Below, piece after piece: positions 43,238 through 50,966 of a stretch of DNA of 64,000 nt. The first letter of the stretch is position 1, and every line of letters starts with the position of its first letter. The translations under genes were made by a program, and so were the position numbers. The stretch spans positions 1 through 64,000 of the forward strand of contig CAYRQM010000004.1 of assembly GCA_964426415.1 (NCBI GenBank), read 5' to 3'. A model generated the notes under the pieces. It searched no databases, had not been told where the DNA came from, and saw nothing but the letters and a program-made list of their open reading frames with translations. The stretch comes from UBA3792 sp964426415. Its GTDB lineage: Bacteria; Bacillota; Clostridia; Christensenellales; CAG-138.

Positions 43238-46200
43238 ATGAAGAAAGCATTGGCAATTATCCTTTCCCTCGTTATGGTTTTCGCTCTTCTTCCGATGGTA
43301 GCGAGTGCAGATCCCATTACCATTGCAGCAGCGAAAACAGCATTCGCGGGCGGTGATACCACAACGGCATTCGAAGTCGAAGGTATTGTCACCTTTATGG
43401 ATCCGACCCTTAGCGGAACCCAGACGAACGTCTACTTTGAGGATGATACCGCAGGTCTCGATGTGTTCCAGCAAACGACCGCGATTGCCGACTTCGCCGT
43501 TGGCGACAAGATCAAGGCAACCGGCGCATTGCTGGACTATAAGGGCCTCATCGAGATGGGCACTTCCGCAACCGTATCCAAGGTCAGCTCCGGCAATGAA
43601 CTGCCGCTGACCGAGCTTACCCTTGCCGAGTTCATCGCTGCACCGGCATCCTACCAGTGCATGCGTGTGAAGTTCAGCAACGTTACGCTGGCAGCCGACG
43701 GCGCAAGCATCACGGATGGCACCAACACGCTGGCCACCTACAAGTTCCCCACCGTTGATGTAACGCTCCTTGGCGCACAGGTTGACATCATCGGCATCAT
43801 TGGCTGGTACAACAATGCGCAGATTCGCGTTGCTGCCGCTGCTGACGTAACCGCTTATGTTGCGCCCGGAGCACCCACCGATGCGCCCACCGATGCACCG
43901 ACCGATGCGCCGACCGATGCACCGACCGATGCGCCGACTGATGCGCCGACCGATGCACCGACCGATGCGCCGACCGATGCACCCACCGATGCACCTACCG
44001 ATGCACCCACCGATGCGCCGACCGACACCCCGGAACCCTCCGAGAAGCCGGTTTACGATCTGACCTTTGTCATCGACGATGCTTACACCGATGATCTGAT
44101 CGAGACCATTTCCGGTACCGATTACATCAAGGTTGACGTCAAGCTGACGGGCATCAAGGAAGACGAGCTGCTGTCCTCCGCACAGGTTGAGATCAACTGG
44201 GATACCACGAAGCTGACCTATGCTGCCAACTCGCAGGATATGGAAAACGTCTCCACCTACTACAACACCACCAACCCCATTACGCAGGTGGTTAACTCCA
44301 CGGACAAGGCTTGGACGGTCAATGCCGCCCCCAATTGGGTAAGCGCAGGCAAGACCCGTTGGGCATTTGCTTCCGACTACGGCTGCTTCGTGCGTGACGG
44401 CATTGCATTCTCCCTCTACTTCACGCTGGCGAATGGCGTAGAAGCGGGCGAAGTCATCCCGGTGCTCTCCAACGAAGTCGTGACGAACGATTGGGCAGGC
44501 ACTGAAATCACCGTTTGCAAGAACGATGAAGGGCAGACCGCAGTTCCGAAGACCGACCGCACCTATGGCTGCGACTTTGGTGCTCTGACGGTTGGCGCAG
44601 CGCCGATCCCGCCGGTATCCAACTTCGTCATCGTATTCACCAACGACGTCCATTGCGACATCAATGCAAGCGCCACGACATTCGGTTATGCGGATGTTGC
44701 AGCCTATGAAAAGGCATTGGTCGCAGCGGGCAACGAAGTCATCTTGGCTGACGCGGGCGACCACGTACAGGGCGGCCTCATGGGCGCTATGTCCAAGGGC
44801 GAATACATCGTCGACATCATGAACTACATGGGTTACGATGTTGCAATCCCCGGCAACCACGAATTCGACTACGGCATGGATCGCTTCTTCGAGCTTGTGA
44901 ACATGGCGAACTATCCGTACGTTTCCGCAAACTTCATGAACTATGTCAACGGTGTTGCCACCACGCCGGTTCTCGACGCTTACACGATGTTTGAGCATCA
45001 GGGCGTCAAGTACGCAGTCGTTGGTCTGTCCACACCGGAAAGCATCACCAAGTCCACCCCGGTCTACTTCCAGAATGCAGCAGGTCAGTACATCTACGGC
45101 TTCTGCCAGGATACCACGGGCGCAGGTCTGGTGAATGCTGCACAGGATGCCATTGACGCTGCAAAGGCAGCAGACGCCGACTATGTTGTCGCCGTTGGTC
45201 ACCTTGGCGTCGACGGCGCGTCCTCCCCCTGGATGTCCACCGAGATCATCCCGAAGCTGAGCGGCCTTTGCGCATTCATCGATGGTCATAGCCATACCCA
45301 AGTGGAAGGTCAGATCGTGAAGGACAAAGATGGCAAGGACGTTCTCCTTGGCCAGACGGGCACCAAGCTCGCAACCTTCGGCGTGTTGACCTTCGCAGAA
45401 GATGGCATCACCATGAAGCTCATCAAGAAGGCCGACTTCACCGAAACCGATGCAGCCACGCAGGCTTACATTGACGGCCTCCAGGCTGAATATCAGGAAG
45501 CCATCAGCAAGGTTGTTGCACACACCGACTATCTGCTCACCACCAAGCTGGCGGAAGGTTCCCGTGCAGTTCGTAAGTACGAGACCAACCTGGGCGACCT
45601 GTGCGCAGATGCATACCGTGTCGTCATGGGTGCTGACATTGGCTTCGTCAATGGCGGCGGCATCCGTGCAGACATCGCAGTTGGCGACATCACCTTGGGC
45701 GACGTCATCACCGTACATCCGTTCAGCAACCAGGCATGTGTTGTGGAAGTCACCGGTCAGCAGATCCTTGACGCACTCGAATGGGCATCCCGCGGCACCG
45801 AAGTCGAAGAAATCGGCGGCTTCCTGCAGGTATCCGGTTTGACCTATGAGATCCACACCTACATCGCAGCAAACGTCACGAAGGATGCTTCCGGCGTTTG
45901 GGCGGGTGCTGCAAGTGCAACCGCCAAATACCGTGTGCAGAAGGTCAAGGTTGGCGGCGTTGCGCTGGATCTGACCAAGACCTACACCCTCGCATCCCAC
46001 GACTACATGCTGCTCAACCAGGGCGATGGCATGGGCATGTTCGGCAGAGCAAACGTCAAAGTTCTGACTGAGCCGGCAATGCTTGACAACCAGGTTCTGA
46101 TCAACTACTTCTACACCATGCCCGCCACGACGGAAGGTGACACCACCATCCACAACGTGCCGGCAGAGTATGCAGATCCCGCAGGCCAAGGCCGTATCGT

Positions 46201-46582
46201 CCTTGTTCGCACCTACGACACATCCGCATTGGAAGCAGCGATCGAATATGCTGAGGACTTCATGTATCAAGAAGATGCAAATGGCAACGTCGTGGTAGAC
46301 GTAGACGACAACCCCGTCCCGACCGAGACGTTCGCAGGTCTCTCCGCAGGACTGCAGGCACAGTGGGCAGCAGAACTTGCAAATGCGCAAGCGCTGTTGG
46401 CAGCTGCACAGGCAGCCGAACCCGGCCAGATCATCAACGTCGACACAATCGATGCAGAGATCACGACCATCTACAACCTCGCAAAGACCGGTGAAGCCAA
46501 CAGCTACATCGTCGTCTTCGCAGGCGTTGCGATTCTTGCAATCCTCGGCTTGGCACTGGTGCTTCGCCGCAGATACAACTAA
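43238..46582 (+). CDS. Wall-anchored 5'-nucleotidase/metallophosphatase
   Basis: 1114 aa. A signal peptide is followed by an OB-fold-like domain (about 28-205), 12 PTDA repeats, a cohesin-like domain (about 270-450), a metallophosphatase (TNDVHCD, GDHVQGG, GNHEFDYG, DGHSHTQ) and a 5'-nucleotidase C-terminal domain (NGGGIRADI). A FIVAR-like region, LAKTGE, a membrane helix and RRRYN end it. It should release phosphate from nucleotides outside the cell, giving nucleosides for uptake. The end architecture copies the neighbouring CxxC-repeat protein, and both are probably attached by the same sortase. Confidence 0.88.
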   Translation: MKKALAIILSLVMVFALLPMVASADPITIAAAKTAFAGGDTTTAFEVEGIVTFMDPTLSGTQTNVYFEDDTAGLDVFQQTTAIADFAVGDKIKATGALLDYKGLIEMGTSATVSKVSSGNELPLTELTLAEFIAAPASYQCMRVKFSNVTLAADGASITDGTNTLATYKFPTVDVTLLGAQVDIIGIIGWYNNAQIRVAAAADVTAYVAPGAPTDAPTDAPTDAPTDAPTDAPTDAPTDAPTDAPTDAPTDAPTDAPTDAPTDTPEPSEKPVYDLTFVIDDAYTDDLIETISGTDYIKVDVKLTGIKEDELLSSAQVEINWDTTKLTYAANSQDMENVSTYYNTTNPITQVVNSTDKAWTVNAAPNWVSAGKTRWAFASDYGCFVRDGIAFSLYFTLANGVEAGEVIPVLSNEVVTNDWAGTEITVCKNDEGQTAVPKTDRTYGCDFGALTVGAAPIPPVSNFVIVFTNDVHCDINASATTFGYADVAAYEKALVAAGNEVILADAGDHVQGGLMGAMSKGEYIVDIMNYMGYDVAIPGNHEFDYGMDRFFELVNMANYPYVSANFMNYVNGVATTPVLDAYTMFEHQGVKYAVVGLSTPESITKSTPVYFQNAAGQYIYGFCQDTTGAGLVNAAQDAIDAAKAADADYVVAVGHLGVDGASSPWMSTEIIPKLSGLCAFIDGHSHTQVEGQIVKDKDGKDVLLGQTGTKLATFGVLTFAEDGITMKLIKKADFTETDAATQAYIDGLQAEYQEAISKVVAHTDYLLTTKLAEGSRAVRKYETNLGDLCADAYRVVMGADIGFVNGGGIRADIAVGDITLGDVITVHPFSNQACVVEVTGQQILDALEWASRGTEVEEIGGFLQVSGLTYEIHTYIAANVTKDASGVWAGAASATAKYRVQKVKVGGVALDLTKTYTLASHDYMLLNQGDGMGMFGRANVKVLTEPAMLDNQVLINYFYTMPATTEGDTTIHNVPAEYADPAGQGRIVLVRTYDTSALEAAIEYAEDFMYQEDANGNVVVDVDDNPVPTETFAGLSAGLQAQWAAELANAQALLAAAQAAEPGQIINVDTIDAEITTIYNLAKTGEANSYIVVFAGVAILAILGLALVLRRRYN
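43877..44020 (+). repeat. 12-bp tandem repeat coding for PTDA x12
   Basis: Twelve units of ACC-GAT-GCN-CCN without a break (144 bp). They form a flexible acidic stalk between the OB-fold and cohesin-like domains. The copy number is likely variable. Confidence 0.9.
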
Positions 46583-46597
46583 TCCCAATAGTACCCC

Positions 46598-46627
46598 AAA
46601 AGGAACCGCTTCGGCGGTTCCTTTTTT
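46598..46627 (+). terminator. Terminator of the 5'-nucleotidase gene
   Basis: AAAAGGAACCGC pairs with GCGGTTCCTTTT around TTCG and ends in a T-run. Confidence 0.9.
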
Positions 46628-46697
46628 ATGTGAAATAAATCCTTTGCGGGATTTGTGAAATTTGCTTCGCAAGTGAAATATGGCTTCACCATGTGAA
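46628..46697. repeat. Mini-hairpin array punctuated by GTGAAAT, second copy
   Basis: AAATCC-TTTGCG-GGATTT (46637-46654), TTGC-TTC-GCAA (46662-46672) and ATGG-CTTCA-CCAT (46680-46692) alternate with GTGAAAT. The design matches the array at 1540-1680, though the hairpin sequences differ. Confidence 0.6.
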
Positions 46698-46823
46698 TGC
46701 CTGACGGCGTTTGGATACATTCCATTCGCTTGAGACGGCAACATCACGCCATGCGCCCCTTAACATTGCGCGGTCATTTTGTGGGGGCGGATATGATCCG
46801 CCCGCTGTGTGCCGCTCACAAAC

Positions 46824-46855
46824 GAGATCCTTCGGCATAGCCTCAGGATGACAGA
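46824..46855. repeat. Half copy of the dispersed palindromic repeat
   Basis: GAGATCCTTCGGCATAGCC followed by CAGGATGACAG repeats the right half of copy C, which starts 70 bases later. Confidence 0.55.
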
Positions 46856-46884
46856 GGGGAATGAAGAAATGAAGATATTATGGG

Positions 46885-46999
46885 AATGGCGGCGCTGCCG
46901 CCATTTTGATTGCAGCACTCCGTTGTCATTCTGACGCAGCGAAGCAGGAAGAATCTCCCGCTTACACGCGAGATCCTTCGCCGAAGCGCAGGATGACAG
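46885..46999. repeat. Composite dispersed repeat, copy C
   Basis: A perfect hairpin AATGGCGGC-GCT-GCCGCCATT (46885-46905) is followed by the palindromic unit 46925-46999 (GTCATTCTGACGCAGC to CAGGATGACAG). It matches copy B at 15078-15219 in order and sequence. Confidence 0.65.
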
Positions 47000-47048
47000 A
47001 GGGCATGATATTTGCGTTCCTTTCCCGATTGAGCATGCCCGAGACGAC

Positions 47049-47076
47049 TTGACAACGCAATCCAATATGATAAAAT
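47049..47076 (+). promoter_or_regulatory. Promoter of feoAB
   Basis: TTGACA (47049-47054), 16-nt spacer, TAAAAT (47071-47076). No clear Fur box was recognised. Confidence 0.7.
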
Positions 47077-47126
47077 AGGCACGCCGGTTCGCCATGCCTA
47101 ACATTGGCGGCGGCGGGGGAGAGCGC

Positions 47127-49499
47127 ATGACACTCAAAGAATTATCCGTTGGCGGAACTGCCAAGATTTTGAAGGTCGGCGGCGAGGGCGCGCTGCGGCA
47201 GCACTTTTTGGACATGGGCGTGATTCCGGGTGCGGAAGTGACGCTCACCAAGCTGGCGCCGATGGGCGACCCGATGGAGCTGCGCATTCATGGCTACGAG
47301 CTGACCTTGCGCCTTGCGGACGCCGACAAAATCGACGTCGAGCCCACCGACCCGCGGGATGTGGTGGTGCAGGCGACGGAAAAGCGGCGCGACAGGCAAA
47401 GCGGCCCCAAATACACCAAGCACCCGGGGCTTGGCGAGGGCGGCATTTTTCATGTGAAAGCGGGCGAGACGCCGCTGCCCAGGGGCACCACGCTGACCTT
47501 TGCGTTGGCGGGCAATCAAAACTGCGGCAAAACGACGCTGTTCAATCAGCTCACAGGCTCGAACCAGCATGTGGGCAATTTCCCCGGCGTGACGGTCGAT
47601 CGGAAGGACGGCGTCATCAAGGGGCATCCCGAAACCTCCATTACGGATTTGCCGGGCATCTATTCCCTTTCGCCGTACACCAGCGAGGAGATCGTGTCGC
47701 GGCAGCACATTTTGACGGAAAAGCCCACCTGCATCATCAACATTGTGGACGCCACCAACATTGAGCGCAACCTGTACCTGACGCTGCAGCTGATGGAGCT
47801 GGACGTGCCGCTGGTGATTGCGCTGAACATGATGGACGAGGTGCGCGGCAACGGCGGCTCGGTGCGCATCAACGACATGGAATCCATGTTGGGCGTGCCC
47901 GTGGTGCCGATTTCGGCGTCGAAGAACGAGGGCGTCGAGGAATTGGTGGATCACGCGCTGCACATCGCGCAATACCAAGAGCGCCCCGGCAGGACGGATT
48001 TTTGCGACAAGGACGATCACGGCGGCGCGGTACACCGCTGCCTGCACGGGATCATGCATCTGATTGATGACCACGCGGCTGCCGCAAAGCTGCCGCTGCG
48101 GTTTGCCGCAAGCAAGCTGATCGAGGGCGACCCGATGGTGCTGGAAGCGCTGCAGCTCACGCAAAACGAGAAGGAGACCTTGGAGCATATCATCACGCAA
48201 ATGGAGGCGGAACGCGGTTTGGATCGCGCCGCCGCCATCGCGGACACCCGTTTTGCGTTCATTCAAAAGCTGTGCGCCGCCACGGTGGTCAAGCCGAAGG
48301 AAAGCAAGGAACACATCCGCAGCCGCAAGATTGACGCGGTGCTGACGGGCAAGTATACGGCGATTCCCATGTTCATTCTCATCATGGCGGCGGTGTTCTT
48401 TCTGACGTTCAATGTCATTGGCGCATGGCTGCAAACGCTGTTGGAATCGGGCATCGACGCGTTGACGCAGCTGATGGACAATGCGCTGACCGCGTGGCAC
48501 GTGAACGAGGTCATTCATTCCCTGCTCATCGACGGCATCTTCAACGGCGTGGGCAGCGTCTTGAGCTTTTTGCCCATCATTGTGGTGCTGTTCTTCTTCC
48601 TGTCCATGCTGGAGGACAGCGGCTACATGGCGCGGGTGGCGTTCGTCATGGATAAACTGCTGCGAAAGATCGGGCTTTCCGGACGCAGCATTGTGCCGAT
48701 GCTGATTGGGTTCGGCTGCACCGTGCCCGGCGTCATGGCAAGCCGCACGCTGCCGTCCGAGCGCGACAGAAAATTGACCATCATGCTGACGCCGTTCATG
48801 AGCTGCACGGCAAAAATTCCAATCTATGCCTTCTTTGCGGCGGCGTTCTTCCCCAAGGCGGGGGCAATCCCGATGATTCTCCTGTATTTTGTGGGCATTT
48901 TGGTGGGCGTACTGGTGGCGCTGCTGTCCAAGGCGACGCTGTTTCGCGGCGAGGCGGTTCCGTTCGTCATGGAGCTGCCCAACTATCGCCTGCCCGGCGC
49001 CAAGAACGTGGCGCATCTTTTGTGGGACAAGGCGAAAGACTTTTTGCAGCGAGCCTTTACCGTCATCTTCATCGCCGCCATCGTGGTGTGGTTTTTGCAG
49101 ACGTTTGATTTTCGTCTGAACATCGTCAGCGATCCGCAAACCAGCATTCTTGCCAAGGTTGCGGGCGTGATTGCGCCCATCTTCAAGCCGTGCGGGTTTG
49201 GCGACTGGCGGATTTCCACCGCCCTTGTGACGGGCTTTATGGCAAAGGAAAGCGTCGTCGCAACGTTGGAGGTGCTGCTGGGCGGCACGACCATCCAAAG
49301 CATTCTGACGCCGCTGTCGGCAGCGTCGCTGCTGGTCTTTTGCCTGCTGTATACGCCCTGCGTGGCGGCGGTGGCGTCGATTCGCCGCGAGCTTGGCAGA
49401 AAATGGGCGGGCGCCATCGTCGTGGGACAATGCCTGATTGCGTGGGTCTGCGCCACGGCGGTGTTCCAAATCGGCGCGCTGTTGGGGCTTGGCGGATGA
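47127..49499 (+). CDS. feoB: FeoA-FeoB fusion, ferrous iron transporter
   Basis: 790 aa; ATG 47127 follows GGGGGAGAG. Residues 1-~80 are a FeoA SH3-like domain (MTLKELSVGGTAKILKVGG). The FeoB G domain starts near 124 with GNQNCGKTTLF (G1), then FPGVTVDRK (G2), DLPGIYSL (G3) and NMMD (G4), a helical GDI-like region and two Gate motifs in about 8-10 membrane helices. It imports Fe2+ under anoxic conditions. A Cys-rich partner overlaps its stop. Confidence 0.95.
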   Translation: MTLKELSVGGTAKILKVGGEGALRQHFLDMGVIPGAEVTLTKLAPMGDPMELRIHGYELTLRLADADKIDVEPTDPRDVVVQATEKRRDRQSGPKYTKHPGLGEGGIFHVKAGETPLPRGTTLTFALAGNQNCGKTTLFNQLTGSNQHVGNFPGVTVDRKDGVIKGHPETSITDLPGIYSLSPYTSEEIVSRQHILTEKPTCIINIVDATNIERNLYLTLQLMELDVPLVIALNMMDEVRGNGGSVRINDMESMLGVPVVPISASKNEGVEELVDHALHIAQYQERPGRTDFCDKDDHGGAVHRCLHGIMHLIDDHAAAAKLPLRFAASKLIEGDPMVLEALQLTQNEKETLEHIITQMEAERGLDRAAAIADTRFAFIQKLCAATVVKPKESKEHIRSRKIDAVLTGKYTAIPMFILIMAAVFFLTFNVIGAWLQTLLESGIDALTQLMDNALTAWHVNEVIHSLLIDGIFNGVGSVLSFLPIIVVLFFFLSMLEDSGYMARVAFVMDKLLRKIGLSGRSIVPMLIGFGCTVPGVMASRTLPSERDRKLTIMLTPFMSCTAKIPIYAFFAAAFFPKAGAIPMILLYFVGILVGVLVALLSKATLFRGEAVPFVMELPNYRLPGAKNVAHLLWDKAKDFLQRAFTVIFIAAIVVWFLQTFDFRLNIVSDPQTSILAKVAGVIAPIFKPCGFGDWRISTALVTGFMAKESVVATLEVLLGGTTIQSILTPLSAASLLVFCLLYTPCVAAVASIRRELGRKWAGAIVVGQCLIAWVCATAVFQIGALLGLGG

Positions 49500-49666
49500 A
49501 CGCGGTCAGCTGGGTGCTGCTGGGGCTGGTGGCAGCGTTGGCGGCGGGCGTGGTGGTGCTGTTGGTGCGAAACCGTCGCCGCGGAAAGTGCGCGTGCGCC
49601 TACTGCAAGGCGGATTGCCCGTATCGCGGCGAAAAATGCCGCGAAAAATCCGACGGCAACGGTTGA
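49496..49666 (+). CDS. FeoB-associated Cys-rich membrane protein
   Basis: 56 aa, overlapping the feoB stop (ATGA). One membrane helix (about residues 5-25) is followed by RNRRRGKCACAYCKADCPYRGEKC, with five cysteines. Short one-helix Cys-rich proteins of this type follow feoB in many Firmicutes. It may pass or sense iron near the pore. The next promoter's -35 box overlaps its stop codon. Confidence 0.9.
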   Translation: MNAVSWVLLGLVAALAAGVVVLLVRNRRRGKCACAYCKADCPYRGEKCREKSDGNG

Positions 49667-49691
49667 CAGAATCGCGGGCTTGCGATACAAT
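49663..49691 (+). promoter_or_regulatory. Promoter of the pheST T-box transcript
   Basis: TTGACA (49663-49668), 17-nt spacer, TACAAT (49686-49691). The -35 box overlaps the upstream stop codon. Confidence 0.85.
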
Positions 49692-49697
49692 GAACCC

Positions 49698-49919
49698 GCA
49701 ATGAAGACGGCAGAGTAGGGTGCAAACACCGCCGTAGAGAGTTTCCGCCGCGGCTGTAAGCGGAAGCGCAAAGCCTGCATCCGAAGGTTCACCGTTTGAG
49801 CATCCCATTTGGGCGCATCCCTGCGTTATTGGGGGCAAAGAGACAGGCGCTTGCCTGTAATCTGGGTGGTACCGCGGAATTTCATTTCGTCCCATGCATC
49901 GCATGGGGCGTTTTCTTTA
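49698..49919 (+). promoter_or_regulatory. T-box leader (tRNA-Phe sensing)
   Basis: A long leader with an AG-bulge region (CAGAGTAGGGTG), a probable specifier TTC at 49788-49790 within GAAGGTTCACCG, the conserved T-box GGGTGGTACCGCGG (49864-49877) and a terminator (49888-49918: CGTCCCATGC / GCATGGGGCG then TTTTCTTT). Uncharged tRNA-Phe should stabilise the antiterminator and allow pheST transcription. The specifier is inferred from context. Confidence 0.92.
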
Positions 49920-49928
49920 GGAGGAATC

Positions 49929-50954
49929 ATGAACACAACAATGGACGAGCTGCGCACACAGTTCTATGCACAACTGGCGCAGGCAGAGACCGCAGAAGCG
50001 TTTGACGCGCTGCGGGTGCAGTACCTTGGCAAAAAGGGCGAAATCACAGGCTTGCTCAAGAACATGGCGACGCTGCCTCCCCAAGCGCGACCCGCCTACG
50101 GCGCGCAGGTCAACGCCCTCAAGGACGAGGCGACGGAAGCCATCGCACAGAAGATTGCGGACGCGCAGCAGCGTGCGCTTTCGGCACGCTTGGCAGCCAC
50201 CGCGCCATACGATTTGACGCTGCCCACCGCCTGCACGGCGGGCTCCTACCATCCCATCACGCTGGTGCAGCGCGAAGTCGAGCAAATCTTTGCCTCCATG
50301 GGCTTTACCATCGAGGACTACGACGAGATCGTAGACGATTATCACTGCTTCGAGGCGCTGAACATCCCCAAACATCATCCGGCACGCGATATGCAGGACA
50401 CCTACTACCTTTCCAACGGACAGCTGCTCAAAACCCACACGTCCGCCGCACAAAACGCCATCATGCGCAAGTACGGCACACCGCTGCGCGCCATCTTTCC
50501 GGGCAGATGCTTCCGCAACGAAAGCACCGACGCCTGTCACGAAAACACGTTTTTCCAAATGGAAGGCATCATGATTGACGAGAATATCTCCATCTCCAAC
50601 CTCATCTATTTCATGAAGACCATGCTGTCCGAGGTGTTCCGCCGCGACGTCAAGGTGCGGCTGCGTCCGGGCTTCTTCCCGTTCGTCGAGCCGGGGTTCG
50701 AGCTGGACATTTCCTGCCTGATCTGCGGCGGCAAGGGCTGCCCGTCCTGCAAGAACAGCGGCTGGCTGGAGCTTTGCCCGTGCGGGATGATTCATCCCAA
50801 CGTGCTGGAAGCAGGCGGCATCGACACCGAGAAGTACACGGGCTTCGCGTTTGGGCTGGGGCTCACGCGGCTTGCGATGATGCAATATGGGATCAAGGAT
50901 ATCCGCGATTTGAACAGCGGCAATCTGAAGTCCTTAGACCAATTCGTGCAGTAG
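49929..50954 (+). CDS. pheS: Phenylalanyl-tRNA synthetase alpha subunit
   Basis: 341 aa; ATG 49929 follows GGAGGAATC. An N-terminal coiled-coil is followed by the class II core: FFPFVEPGFELDI, motif 2 region GRCFRNESTDACHENTFFQMEG and motif 3 FAFGLGLTRLAMM. An insert with CLICGGKGCPSCKNSGW is rich in Cys and probably binds zinc. It forms an alpha2-beta2 complex with PheT. Controlled by the T-box. Confidence 0.96.
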   Translation: MNTTMDELRTQFYAQLAQAETAEAFDALRVQYLGKKGEITGLLKNMATLPPQARPAYGAQVNALKDEATEAIAQKIADAQQRALSARLAATAPYDLTLPTACTAGSYHPITLVQREVEQIFASMGFTIEDYDEIVDDYHCFEALNIPKHHPARDMQDTYYLSNGQLLKTHTSAAQNAIMRKYGTPLRAIFPGRCFRNESTDACHENTFFQMEGIMIDENISISNLIYFMKTMLSEVFRRDVKVRLRPGFFPFVEPGFELDISCLICGGKGCPSCKNSGWLELCPCGMIHPNVLEAGGIDTEKYTGFAFGLGLTRLAMMQYGIKDIRDLNSGNLKSLDQFVQ

Positions 50955-50966
50955 GAGGAACGCGCC

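Noticed and set aside
43877..44020. CRISPR-like short tandem repeats
   Set aside because: The 12-bp units have no spacers and code in frame for PTDA.
43016..46747. 1243-aa open frame on the minus strand opposite the 5'-nucleotidase gene
   Set aside because: The plus strand encodes clear domains here; the minus frame is a codon-bias shadow.
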